Origin: Cryptomeria japonica
Taxonomy: Eukaryota > Streptophyta > Pinopsida > Cupressales > Cupressaceae
Assembly: GCF_030272615.1 (NCBI RefSeq)
Contig: NC_081412.1
Span: 40,044,791 to 40,108,790, forward strand
Length of the DNA stretch: 64,000 bases
Direction: 5' to 3'
Below are positions 1 through 11,990 of this stretch, piece after piece. The notes below the pieces were generated by a model. That model did no database searches, was not told where the DNA came from, and was given only the letters and a program-made list of their open reading frames with translations. Within the stretch, counting starts at the first letter, position 1. Every line of letters begins with the position of its first letter. Both the position numbers and the translations under genes were made by a program.

Positions 1-9
1 GATACCAAT

Positions 10-1170
10 TGTTAGGCCCAATATGGAAAGCTAATGTACTGAGAGGGGAGGGGTGAATCAGTACTTCAAAACTTTTCTTCAACAATATCTTTACTAATAT
101 GCATAAACCAAAAACTGCTGTAACAAAACATAAAGCTAAAACAAATGAATAACAATCATACATGATTCACTCCATAACACTTATATTTTGGTTATGCAAA
201 AACTCTTGGTTAGAGAGAAAAGTTGCGGTGGGGATGGCACCCACAACTTCACTACTGCAATAATAAAGGATGCTCGGTTAGAGCTACATGTTTAGCTATT
301 TCTGAGAGCTTACCCCATTAGGAGTATCAAGATCTATTAGATCTACCTTGCTAAAGGATTTTACAACACTTAATCTAAATGTTGCACCTGGTTAAAGGCT
401 TTACAATTTATAGACTTGATTAGAGTATTTTACCCTGTTAAAGGTTTCTTTATAACTCAGAATATTACAATGAAATTATTACAAATATCTACAACTTTAC
501 ATCTAGAATGTTATAGCAGATTCTATGTGCTCAAATAAGATTATCTTGCTTATAGCATACCTCGGTAACCCATATAGTAACACGGTAAACCCTTCTGTTT
601 ACTCTGTTCTTTGACTATTCTTTGAAAACCTTCTTGGTGACCTCTGTGTCTCTGTAACAGTCATAACACTTAGTGCTTTCTCATGTATCACACATGTCTT
701 GCTTCATACACTCATGCACACACACTTAATCCTTAACTCATGCTGTATAAATAGATCTCTTATATTGGTGATTCATTCATTGCTTCGATCTTACAAACAT
801 GTTTTATTGAATGAATAACCATGCAGAATATTTCATTGGTTAGATGACCTTGAAATCATACACAATCTTGAAGTGCAATTTTCAATGTGATAACGGTTCT
901 ATGTTCCTCGATCTTGTAACACGTTTCCATATGTATGTCTAGGTTCAATGAATCTGGTAACACGTTTCACTCGGTGTGTCATCTTTGCTACTCGGTAGAC
1001 ATGGAATGATACTCGGTAGACAGCTCAGTGTATACTGGGCTTTGAGACTAGTTTCTTTTATTACCGACTGCATTGTGCATACCGACTAAATATTTCGGTA
1101 GTAGTAACCAACTAGAGTATATAGAATGATTTTGGATATAAAACTAATGGCAACTTGATAAGTAGTAACA
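10..1170 (-). mobile_element. LTR of a minus-strand retrotransposon extending left of the window
   Basis: Read on the minus strand, the sequence ends in CCTAACA at position 10 and is followed at once by ATTGGTATC, the start of an initiator-Met-tRNA primer site. It is therefore the 5' LTR of an element whose body lies left of position 1. The C-tract plus CTCTCAGT module shared by the LTRs of this window lies at 38-62. The right boundary at 1170 (minus-strand start TGTTACTAC) was chosen because coding sequence of element A begins just beyond it. No target duplication can be tested because the other end is outside the window. It appears to have inserted into the 3' part of element A and removed A's polypurine tract and 3' LTR from view. 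Confidence 0.55.
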
Positions 1171-1197
1171 TTGATATACAAAGATATGTATAGCTAC

Positions 1198-4100
1198 TCA
1201 CAAAAATTGGAATATGTCTGCAAAAATTATTCTAAGGGACATCAAATGGTTATCACATGCCTTCGTCAAGCTTTTGAAAATGTTGATCATTCTGCTGAAA
1301 AAGTAAGAATGCATGTCTACTCCTCTTTTCTCTACCAGAATTGGCTTATTTAGTGCGTCCTTAGCATCCTGCATGTTACTCATCAAAGAGTCTATCCGCA
1401 AAGTTATAATACTTCTCACCTCTCCTACTCTATTCAAAATTATTTCCCTCTCCTGATGCAAACTCTTAATCCTACCTAATAAGCTCAAAACTTAGGATTC
1501 AAAACTAATAGTTGGTGCCAATTGAGGTGCATATGACTGAGATACATTAGCTAGATGACCTTCACATTCCTTTATTTCCTTGTCAACATTTATAGTGAAT
1601 ATTGATAAAATTAGACATGACTTGTATATATTACCACCTTTGTCAAGTTCATCTTGAATACCTTTCAGTGCATCTATCAAACTGACTGTATCATCTTCAA
1701 TCATCATCAAAATGTGTCTTAATCTCATAGAATTGAATTGATTTAAAACTTTGATATCTATTTCCTCCTCCAAAGACTCAAAATGAGAGACTAAAACATT
1801 CAACAAACCCTTAAGCTTACCAGAAGGATCAAATGAGTCTGGTTTGAAAGATGGTATGATTTTCTCCAACATGTCTCTTGCCAATGATATCAACTCTTTG
1901 TTAGTGAAATGGGACTTAAGTAAGTACTCACTAGCTTTGGCTTGATCTAGAGTTGCCAATTTGAATGCTTGAATCAGAGATAAGGAGCTAAGTCTATATG
2001 TCCCTGACCAAAGTCATCTAAGTTAGTAGAAACTTGTTTTTGTTTGTCATCAATAGTGTCTCTTGCCACTATTGTTAGAGCCTGATCTGCCATCTTCTCT
2101 TCTTTCTCCTTATATGAAACCTTTGCACTCACATCATTTTCACCTCTCATCACCACCCTTGTCCTTATCCATATCCCATATCTCCTCAACTATCTTTTTC
2201 TAAAATGATTTCGATCACCAAAGGATCTAGTACAGTGTCACCAGAGTCATCAATGTTACTTGTGGTCTATACCCTAGGCTGCTCTTCTGGAGTGGCTTTC
2301 ATAGATGATTGATCCTTTTGCTTGTTAGGGACAATGGCATGTACTTCCATAATAGATGTTTCCTAATATGTTTCTTCCAGATTTACATCAATTCTTCAAT
2401 CTATTAAAAAATGTTTCAAAATTATCTTTGTCTCTTTGGTTACCTCATCTATCTTGTCAAGCATAAGATTGTTTACCATCTTCTTACTTTGAAATTTATC
2501 CTTTGCAAGCTTTAATAATCTAGTAACTTCATCTTTAGAAATTACTGAGGATAGATTTACTAGTACATACTCCTTTATTCTCTCATCCTATAGACTGGTT
2601 GTATGTCTTCTAGAATAAAAAATGTCATACAAGGTTTTAGGGATCATGGATGAAATTTATATCAATGTCTTACTATAGACATCCATGTACTCAACAACTG
2701 CTTCCTCAATTTCTCTCTGATCTTTATCATCAAAATTTTCATAATATGTAGGCACATTTTTCAAATTCCCATCCTTAAGAATTTCATCAATTAACTCTTT
2801 CAGGGTCCATGGGTGCACAACTTCAAATATACCTTCAATTTTATCGAATTTGAGAGTTGCATCGAATTCTGACTTGTATTTCTTTCTTGCTCTAGCTTTT
2901 CTGGATGACTCTGGTTCTTCTCTTGGCTTCTTTGATTGTTGGGCTTCACTGAATTGTGGTTTCTTCACCCCTCTAGCATATGTGTCGGTGTTCTTTACTT
3001 CTTTCACTGCTTAATCATATTCAATCTCTATGTCCTCGAAAGTGGAAGCAACATACACTCCTTGGGGTTTCTCCTTCTTTCTCTTCTCTTCTTCACTGGA
3101 TGATGTTGTTTGTGGCTTGGATGGAGGAATGGGCTTCTGTACATTGGAGGTAGATGCAGATTGAGATTGTCTAGGCTTTGATTGCTTCAGAGGAGTGGGA
3201 ACAAGTTTTGATTTCTCGGGCTTTGCCATGTCCTCCTCCCTTAGTATTTTTTTCTTTCTTTCTCTTTGCATAGCCTCCTTAGATATACCCATTTGTTCTA
3301 TTAGCACCTCAACTTCCTTTCTTACTTTTCTCTTCCTTGTTGGCTCGATGAATTTCTTATGCAAGTCTAAGTCCTTTTCTTTGTATGTACCAAACCTTTC
3401 TTCCTTATCATCCACTGGTTGACTTAAAAGGTGTTGATCATATGCATCAAGAGTGTTTCCATCAACTTCATATCCCTTCTTGGCTCAACTTCCTCCATGT
3501 GATATTGGTCCTTACCAACCATGAAGCAAATGGTTTTCTCATATTTCTCAACAATATCTTCAGGGATTTTCTCTCTACTTTGCATTGTTGCTTGAAATGA
3601 TTTGAAATAGACCCATAAAGAATATTTTTATGCAACTATATCACCTAAACCCTGCAATCCTTCCTTTATTTGAACTGTCACTGATTTATCATAAGCCCAT
3701 TGAATCTTCCCAATATCGAGGATCTCATTCAAAAATTACAGTGCTAGGCAAACAATCAAGGAACTAAATTTGAATACGTGCTTCTTGTCTTGCTTTATCT
3801 TCTTTAGATTTCTTAATAGTTCACTGAGAAGAACTACACAAAGATCATACCTTTTGTCCTCCTTTAGCATTTGATAGGCTATAAACATAGAAGTGTCAAA
3901 TACAATTTTTTTCCTGTTGGATTGATATGCCTTGTATCTCGTCACCATGGAGGCAAATCTTACATCATGCTCAATGATATCACTAGCTGTCATTGACTGA
4001 CTATCATATTGGGATTCAATGAAACTGTTACTATATTATTTTGAAATTTTCTCAGATCGGGGATCTCACCAGTTGCATTCAAATAGGTAAGTTCCTGAAT

Positions 4101-4501
4101 GGTTTACTTGGTAGCTTGTGAGGTTGGTCCAACCACAAGAACTCATCATGGATTTGGATCAGAATGTATCAGACCCGTTCAAGTTCATCAAACACTAGGA
4201 AATGAATGAATTGAATGAAACCCTTATCCTGAAAAGACTTGAATTTTGGATTCAAATTTCTCATACCATCCATCATATGCTTGGTATATAGTGATAGCAT
4301 GTCTTCATTTCCAAGCTCTTTGAATTTATAGTGGATGTATGCCCTAATATCTTTGTTATGTAGTATGCCATACGAGACTGAGGAAAATGCACCTTCCAGA
4401 TCATCTTAAGTAGATTTAAATAGATGCCTCTTGAATATGGGCCTTTCTCTCTTAGTAATATCAACAACAAGTGGAGTTGCAATACCAGATGTAGATGCCA
4501 T
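1198..4501 (-). pseudogene. ORF2 of element A, unrecognised protein, decayed
   Basis: I do not recognise the family. The minus-strand start MASTS at 4501 is the same as in the ORF2 of element B. Matches to B continue in order: a block rich in hydrophobic residues near 3750 (HVFKFSSLIVCLAL here, FKFGNLLICLML in B), a Lys/Arg-rich stretch at about 3000-3400, EYMDVYSKTLI near 2660 (LYMDMYKKFLM in B), and a helical charged C-terminal part at 1200-2190. The reading frame is broken into pieces (3736-3993, 3011-3415, 2657-3007, 1974-2189, 1492-1959, 1198-1488) by stops and frameshifts, so no full protein can be made. The order of matches, not the individual ORFs, supports it as one former gene. Confidence 0.7.
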
Positions 4502-4920
4502 TTCAAAAATAAGGTATGAAAAGATAGCTCATGAATAGATAAATACCTTTTCAATCACAACCGAATGTAAGAAATTTTTGACAAAGCACTACAAGCTCGG
4601 ATTTGGCTGCTAAATCTCTTTTCACTCTGTTGCTCTTCCCTCACCCTTCATTCACAATGTGAAAAATGAATAGAAGAATGCCTTTTTTATCTTTTGAAAA
4701 ACCTTACATTTAGTTGTAATAAATGCACAACCCTAAAAGCTTTCGGATGCCTTATTTTTCATGAATTCATTTACCAAAATATTAGATCACTATGAAATAT
4801 TCCACATATCATCTGCACAACTAACCTCCATCATCTGCAACCATCCTCGATCGGTTATAGATCTCCAAAAAGGGGGTTCTAAAGATATGCATGAAAAATT
4901 TCCCCCTAAGGCATTGGGCC

Positions 4921-6083
4921 TTAGTTACCAGATGAGGTTCCAATATTGGAATCAGGTGTGGAGCCATTTTTCACATTTGAATCTTCCTTTTCAACCCACA
5001 TTATCTTTTGCTGATCTCTGATCTCTTCCACTTTAGCTTTTCCCTTTTCATTAGAATTGTTCTTGTTCACTGAACCAATCTTGCTTCTGCAATATCTTGC
5101 AATATGACTAGGTTTATTACATGCATGACAAACAACATTTCTCTGCATTTAGGCCTAAAGTTTATCTAATTTGGTCTCATCCTACATTGGTTAGAAATGT
5201 GCCCAAACATCCCACAAGCATAGAATATCTTATTCTGAAAAATTATTTATCACTGTTTTGCACATGTTTGACTTATGACCAAAATTGTTGCATATGAAAC
5301 ATTGACTAATAAAGGTATAAACATTGTTCATCATGTTATTCATCATCCCATTATTCATTTTACTTCTGCATTGACTTGCCATATGACCAAATTTTACACA
5401 AACAAAACATTTACCATTGAATTTATAGGCATTAGGTTGTCTTACCTGAGGTTTCTTGTTCTTTAGATGATTGTTTTGACCAAAACTGGAGGATTCTCCT
5501 TTCTAAAATCAAATTCCTTACATGTCTTTCTCATGTCTCTAAATTTAAAGCATCTCATCCAACTAATCTGAACTATATTTTAATTTTTCTTTGTACTCAT
5601 TAGCACTAGAGAGCTCATCTCTCAGGATTATGATATGCCTTTCAAGTTCTTGTCCATCATTCTTTCATTCAACCAACTCAAGCTTCAACTAATCATTCTC
5701 ATATGTCGATTTGCAACATTCATCCGATCTATCCTTTAGTGGCTAAGTATGAGTTTCTTCATTCTTCTTCTCATCTTCAATCTCTTTTGTCAGCTTCATT
5801 ACAATGGATTGCATTTCATTCTTCAAAACTGCATTCTCCCTAGCCAGTTTCTCACATTCACTTGTCTCGTCTTGTAGGGCTTGATTATCCACACTTTGTT
5901 CTTCTTTCTCTTTCAATTTGTCCATCAACATTTTTCTCTTTTCTCTTGAAGTTATCACTTGATCTTTTAGTGTCTAAATGAAGTCTTCAACTGCATTTAG
6001 ATTTCTTTTTAGAGAACTTTATTTCTTGCTACTTCAAGATCTTCAAGTGTCACACTAAGTTGCCTCTGCAAACCAAAGTCCAT
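4921..6083 (-). pseudogene. ORF1 of element A: coiled-coil protein with four CCHC zinc knuckles, decayed
   Basis: On the minus strand a charged, heptad-rich region (best seen at 5743-5958, with KNEMQSIVMKLTKEIEDEKK) is followed by four knuckles of the form CX2CX4HX4C. These read CFVCVKFGHMASQC near 5370, CFICNNFGHKSNMC near 5270, a third near 5200 that has lost its first Cys, and CHACNKPSHIARYC near 5110. Element B has the same four in the same order. Knuckles of this type bind nucleic acid in retroelement Gag proteins, so a Gag-like RNA-binding role is likely; that is inference. Several stops interrupt the N-terminal half. The start at 6083 is the first ATG after the primer site that is in register with the B protein and is tentative. 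Confidence 0.75.
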
Positions 6084-6137
6084 TGATTCTATCTTCCAGA
6101 TCTTTCTCAAGATGTTATACTTGTTATGAGGAACTAA

Positions 6138-6149
6138 TATCTGATACCA
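6138..6149 (-). other. Primer binding site of element A
   Basis: The minus strand reads TGGTATCAGATA, directly downstream of the 5' LTR. The first nine bases match the usual plant initiator-Met-tRNA primer site TGGTATCAGAGC. Confidence 0.8.
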
Positions 6150-6151
6150 AT

Positions 6152-7275
6152 TGTTGGAATCAATGAACACTGAGAGGGGGGTGAATCAATGTTTTATAAT
6201 CTGCAAACTTATTAATCTGATTCTTATTTCACCAGATGCACAAGAAAGAAATTGAAATGCAAAAATATAAAGCAATTATCCATACAACCATAACACCAAT
6301 ATTTTTATGTGGAAACCTGAAAAGGGAAAAACTACAGTGGGATTTGGACCCACAATATTATTATACTATGGCCAAATGTATGATAATATTACACGAGGGA
6401 AATGCACTTGCATTCAGGCACACTGCCTAGAGCTCACTACTCAATTGCAAAAAGGCTACAACCTAGAGGAAGGATAACTGCCTTGCATGATAATAAAAAT
6501 GATAACAATGTTGAATGAACTAAATTATATCATCTAACTATGCCAAATTGAAGTTTTGGTTAAGCTCAGATTATCTCCTGCACTTGATATATCACTATGC
6601 TCTAATTTCCTGCTCTATCACTCACTAGACCACCAAAAAATTCAATCACATTCACCAAACTTTCACATTCACTCATAACATATATCAAAATGATCAACCA
6701 AATCAATCCTATAAATATCCACTAATAAAAAGAATCATTAACCATGTCGACTTCCAAAAACCGCATAAGAGACAATATGAAACGTGTATCACCAAATCAG
6801 CTCAACCTATCTATAAATCCAAATACAGACCAAAGAAAGATAATAAGATTCCCATAAGTCATCCCAATCACCTCAAACATGAAACCAATCACTGAAATCA
6901 TCCCTAAGATTCTACAACACATGTTACACCAAAACAGCTCTACCCTAACTGAATTACCAAATACCAGACCTCTTAAACTTGCACACAATTCAATACCAGA
7001 TACTAGGATCATGAAATAAACTACCTCAGACCTCAAATCAAATTCCTTAATCACACAACCAAAACTACAACACCAATGACAAGATATGCACCATGATCTC
7101 ATGCTTTACCGGTTACTAAGTTCCATCTTCCAAACTTATGCCTATGAATAAATGACTCTCAGTAAGTCAGATCTATGTACACCAGATGTGATTACCAAAC
7201 TGATTTGCCATGAATGACAACCCATAAGCATCTTCCATGCATCATTCTTCACCGAAACATTATCTCTTTCCAACA
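6152..7275 (-). mobile_element. 5' LTR of element A
   Basis: The minus strand begins TGTTGG (7275) and ends CCAACA (6152), a perfect terminal inverted hexamer, and is followed by the primer site. The shared modules are present: GGTTTCC/GGTTTTTCCC-like sequence at 6309-6340 and the C-tract with CTCTCAGT at about 6170-6190. A TATTTATAG sequence near 6712 (minus) could be a TATA box. The flank at 7276-7280 is AATAT; its partner is not in the window. Confidence 0.75.
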
Positions 7276-8302
7276 AATATATATGTTGTATTTGATCTCT
7301 TGAGATTTAACTAATGGGTATTGTTGAATCTTTTCTCTTGGGGTTGTAAAGGAGACAATACTTGACACAGGTAGTCATTTAGTGGTGTATGTAGAATGAA
7401 ATGGTGCATGCTTATGATTTCTCTCTTTGGTCTTAATTATCTTCTAGGATGTTTAGATTCACATGACATTGGAGGTGAGGTTTTGTGTATAGAAATGGTG
7501 ATCCCTAGTTTGTGGTCATGTGTTGTCACTTGGTTCTTAGGTAATGGCATGGAGGTTCCTTTTATCTCTTTTATTTTTTCGATGTGGGGAACTTAAGAGA
7601 GTTGTAGAGACTTGTTGAGAGAGATGTTTCTTACATTAGTTTTGTTTGTAGAATTTTCATATTGTTGTAAATGGTCCTTGGTACTACATGGCTACACTTT
7701 CTATGTGCTATTATTGGCAAACTTAGTATGTTTTGATTTTTTTTAGATTTGATATATCCAGTCAATGAGAGTTCTTAGATGTGTTTGGTCTTCATCAACT
7801 GATTTGCACATGGAGCTTGTGTTTGTATTTTGAGGACTGGACATATTATTAGCATGATTTTATTGATGTTGGATACCTTTAAGGTATGCATGAGTTGATG
7901 GATTAGCATTTCTTGTGGGCCCTATTTCTAGTCATGTGGGTTTGTTAGTTGGATTTGAGCGTTCAATGTTTTCATTATTATTCTAGTTGATGTTCTATCT
8001 ATTTTTCTAGAGGATGACTTTGGAGTTTTTTAAACTAGATACAAGTTTTGAAGTTGATGTTGTTGATACTTCTGTATAGCTCATGAGCATAGTGGAGTTG
8101 TGGTACTATCATGTAGCCTTTGTTATTATTGAGATATGATGCTTGTGCTCTTTGGATTAGTGCATCTACACCTTCGATTATTCCTTTTCTTCCATTTTTG
8201 GCATGGTTGACAATGTTAGGTATTGTTGCTTGAGATGTTGGACATCTTGTATGTTGTTGCAGGTGTCTAGTTTCAACATGAGAGCATTTTTGGGATCTAT
8301 GT
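7276..8302. other. No recognisable gene
   Basis: About 1 kb of AT-rich sequence. Only short chance ORFs without recognisable motifs are present; I see nothing that identifies an element. Confidence 0.6.
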
Positions 8303-8307
8303 GTCTC

Positions 8308-8607
8308 TTATAAACTAGGGTTATCATTGCACTAAACGATCGACCTTGTCAATGCCCAATACAACCACTAGATTTATAGAATCCATAGGAGGTTGTTAAA
8401 CCATGTCACGAATCCCTACGAGGGACGTTGGAAACAACCCCCCTCCCAATGTCACTCACCACGGCCTAGGTGATTCAAACGTGTGACCTAGCTCTGATAC
8501 CACTTGTTACAAGATAGGGTTGTCATTGCACCAAAAGATCGACCCTGTCGATGCCCGATACAATCACTAGACTTATAGAATCCACATGAGGCTATTAAAC
8601 CATGTCA
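8308..8607 (-). mobile_element. TRIM-like miniature LTR element
   Basis: Two direct copies of about 100 bp (8308-8408 and 8505-8607) enclose only about 95 bp. The inner edge of the right copy abuts a perfect minus-strand initiator-Met-tRNA primer site, TGGTATCAGAGC (8491-8502). On the minus strand the copies begin TGACATGG and the right one ends TAACA, so they fit the TG...CA rule. This is the layout of a terminal-repeat retrotransposon in miniature. The left end is eroded and I see no target duplication, so it could also be a rearranged fragment of a larger LTR element. Confidence 0.55.
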
Positions 8608-8719
8608 CGAAAATGTTGGTCCACTACCAACATTGGCTTCATGGATGGCAGTGATGATGTGTTCTCATCGGTTTCCTCTTAGCAATTTAATTATTTGTAT
8701 TTCTAGTGACTCTTGATAG

Positions 8720-9675
8720 GCCTTTGACAAGTGGGAGAATGTTGGGATTAAGGTGTCTCAATCTTTGAGTTCTAGCATTTATTTATCGAGATAATATTTG
8801 ATGAAAATATTACAATATCCTAAGTTGACAACTTTAATAGTTGTCATATCACTTTGTGGGACCTGTAAGGGAATTTATTCCTACACGGAAAGTGATGAGA
8901 ACACAATAGAATGCCACTTGTTACTTAGGTGCTCATTCACAAAGAGGAGTTTTCTAAAACTTATCAAAAGGGTGCTTTGGTAACAAGTGTCTAGGCATTT
9001 GAGCATTAAATTTGACATGGTCCTATTATTTAAGAAGTTGGAATTCATTCTATAAAATCAAGTTCAAAAGGTTTTATTTATGAAAGAGTTATTATAATAT
9101 GAAATTTCTATTATACGTCAAGTTTGCATGAAATGTGGGGTGCCTTTGGAGATGTAGTTACTTATTTAGCAAGTGTTGTTCCCTACACAAGTCTAGTAAT
9201 TATTGGTAGTTTCCTTTTTGGCATGAGTTGTCAATTATAAAGTTATCATTTGCATGTTCTATGGATTTAACATCTTCCATGTGGCATCTTCATGCTTAGG
9301 CATGGATTTTAGAAACTTGTGTTTTGTTGCATTGTAAGACCTATAAATGCAAGTGCTTGTTAGAGGAGTTGTAAGTGAGGTGAGATTTTTTCAGGGGGTT
9401 ATGTTGCCAAATTTTATCTAAGTATAGAAAAGGACTTAAATCTCCATGTAAAGGCCTAGAGCCTGAAAAATATATTGCAACCATTTTGTTTGTGAATGAT
9501 ACATTGACTCTTTGGTTTTGGAGTGTGGGATTTTTCACCGAAAAGGGTTTTCCCCATGTAAATTTTTACATTTTGTTTTTTGTCTTATTCTTTTTGTTTA
9601 ATGATTCTATCCTTCGAGTTTGTATGCATGTTGCTAAAATTGCTTGATCTGAAAATATTTGTTAGTTGCAACTAC
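8720..9675 (+). mobile_element. Probable 3' LTR remnant of an old retrotransposon
   Basis: AAGTGGGAGAA at 8729-8739 resembles a polypurine tract and is followed at 8740 by TGTTGGGATTAAGG, a typical LTR start. Near 9535 a diverged form of the shared module occurs (CACCGAAAAGGGTTTTCCCC). The 3' end is unclear and upstream sequence carries no recognisable pol, so only the 3' edge is supported. Confidence 0.4.
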
Positions 9676-9829
9676 TTTCCTCTAAGGATTAATTATGGGA
9701 AATTAACTATTCATGATTTCACTTTTACAACATAGTAGTATTTGTTTGTATTGGCTTATTGTAATCTTCAGTAAAAAAAACATTAGATACTAGATGTACA
9801 TACAAATTTCAAATGGCTTTTTGGGATGC

Positions 9830-11990
9830 TCGATTTCCTTTCATTTATATTTTGATGTCATTCAATTGGTCCATTTTACCAAACACATTAAGTAAAGAAA
9901 ATTATAGTTTACTTGCTTTCAAAAATATCATTAAGAAGAGAAAATTCAAAAAAATTACCTCTTGAAGCTCCTTTATAATCAAGGCTTGCATTTATAATCT
10001 CCCCCTCAACCATTATGTTCTTGTTAAAGTTTGTGTTTTCTTTATTCTCTTAGGCTACCTTGTTGGATGGTATATTTATGGGATTTTCAGTTGCACAGAT
10101 GAAGTCATGATTACAATCAAGAACTTCAATAGGAAAGGATTGATTTCAATCTTTTGTTCTAGAGCTTTTTTTTTTTGGTCTCAAATGAATCACGAGTGTA
10201 GGATTAATTTTACATAGCTAAGGTTTTTCCCCTAAAATTTTGAAATTTAAATTCAAATTTGGCTAACACTTGGCTATTTCACTAGCTATTATTAGTTGAT
10301 TTACACACATTTACGCGATTTATTGTTATATCCTTGTATTTAAAAGAATTCAATTGCACTCATTTAAAAATATATTCATATAAAAAAAGTATGAAAAATA
10401 TTCATATTTATGGAAGAGCATGCTAGGAACTTTTTGATTACAACATCTACAATAAATTTAATTGTGTATTAAATCATTCTAGAACATCTACATGATTGAA
10501 GATTATTGTCCTAAATCTTTAACATGATCATGAATTTAGCCTCATGAAGAAGTTGACCTAGGAGAAAATGATCATTGTGACATAATGATCTCCCCTAGGT
10601 GTTTCTAAATGTTGTCAATCATTGATGCTAAGTGAAGTATAAAGAAATAGATGAATAAAAAATTAGGAGTGCACACTATCGAAGATCAAATATGTAGGCT
10701 ATATATCATATCCATATTTGTGTACTCAATTGCACTTGTTTAAAAAGAAAAAGTATTAAAAACATTGAAATTTATGAAAGATCATGTTAGGGACTCTTTG
10801 ATTACAACATCTAAAATGAATTTAATTTTGTATTGAATCATTCTAGAGCATCTGCATGTTTGAAGATTGTTGTCTTGAATCTTTAACATGACCATGAATT
10901 TAGTCTTATCAAGTGGTTGACCTAAGAGAAAATGACATTTTGTGACCTAATGATCTCCAATAGGTGTTTCCAAACATTGCCAATCATTGATATTTCATGA
11001 AGTACACATAATTAAATGAATAAAAAACTAGGAGTGCAAACCATCCAAGATCAAATATATAGGCTACATATCATATGTATGTTTATACTCTCAACCCAAA
11101 CTCATAGATTTAGTCCAAATAGAGTTGACATACTATTTTAATTCTAAAGTAAATTACAAAAATAGAGAAATCATTTCGAATCTCGAACTATGTAGAAGTG
11201 CAACATCAAAATTATTTAACTTGATTATTCCTAAAATTAAATGTATTCCTTCACATCTCAGATTCTAACTTAATATTTAATATTTTAAGTATTACTCTCA
11301 TAACCGTTGACATTCCATTACCAAGTTATTTCCCTTCACATATGAAGTGTTTTAAATGTATTAATATAAATGTATTTGTCAATGTAATTCTATAATCTAA
11401 TTTTTAATCCATTATAAAAATAAAGGGATACTTGCAAAACAAAATTAACAGAGGAGGAAGAGGCTATGAGAGCAGACAGCCCTCACCTAGATGGAATATA
11501 CCAGTTAAGATACCTCGTACAAATTAAGGCTTCTATATTACAGGATTTCCCTTTATCCGTATTGAGATATAACCAGAACCCACATGGACCATAACGCTCA
11601 TCATCAATATAGTGTTGGAATAGAACAGAAAATTGTGCACTATGTAATAAATTCAAAGTATTTCGTACTCAGATTTGGTAACTGCCGAGCTTTTGGGATA
11701 CAAAGTCTGAAGCCAAAAAGATCTTTCTGCAATGTTTGAAGCGAAAAAAGATTATCTTCCAGTCATTTGTACGCAAAAGCAACGACACTGCATGTTGTAG
11801 TGATAATTACATCTATATACGCGTTTACGTATGAAAGCCATGCCTTTTCATATTTTAATCAAATTTTATTGGTATCCATTGCATGTGGAAAAATTAATGT
11901 TCTGCACTCTAAAATACGGTTGGGAGTTTGGGAGTTTTAACCACTTTGGATTGGCTGTAGCTAGGGGAGAGGAGATCTAAACGTGTGATA
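9830..11990. repeat. Segmental duplication, copy 1
   Basis: Blocks at 9850-10090, 11345-11375 and 11640-11960 match, in the same order and orientation, blocks at 32240-32480, 32622-32652 and 33640-33980. Shared strings include GAAGCCAAAAAGATCT and TACATCTATATACGC. The spacers differ. I see no coding capacity in either copy, so the duplicated unit may be old regulatory or leader sequence of a lost gene, or a diverged repeat. Confidence 0.6.
10345..11095. repeat. Tandem duplication, about 362-bp unit, two copies
   Basis: Two diverged copies follow each other; for example GATTACAACATCT starts at about 10437 and 10799, and AATTAGGAGTGCACA / AACTAGGAGTGCAAA occur at equivalent places. It lies inside copy 1 of the segmental duplication and is absent from copy 2. 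Confidence 0.75.

Larger units (their letters stand above)
1171..7275 (-). mobile_element. Element A: non-autonomous LTR element without pol, 3' end missing
   Basis: Reading right to left the order is: 5' LTR (6152-7275), initiator-Met-tRNA primer site, decayed ORF1 (coiled coil plus four zinc knuckles), decayed ORF2 (unrecognised, about 1,070 codons). It then breaks off against another element's LTR near 1170. No reverse transcriptase, integrase or RNase H motif is visible on either strand. Layout and protein similarity match element B at 17538-24155 over the whole internal region, so the lack of pol is a family trait and not a private deletion. A is more decayed than B, with many stops and frameshifts in both ORFs. 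Confidence 0.75.
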
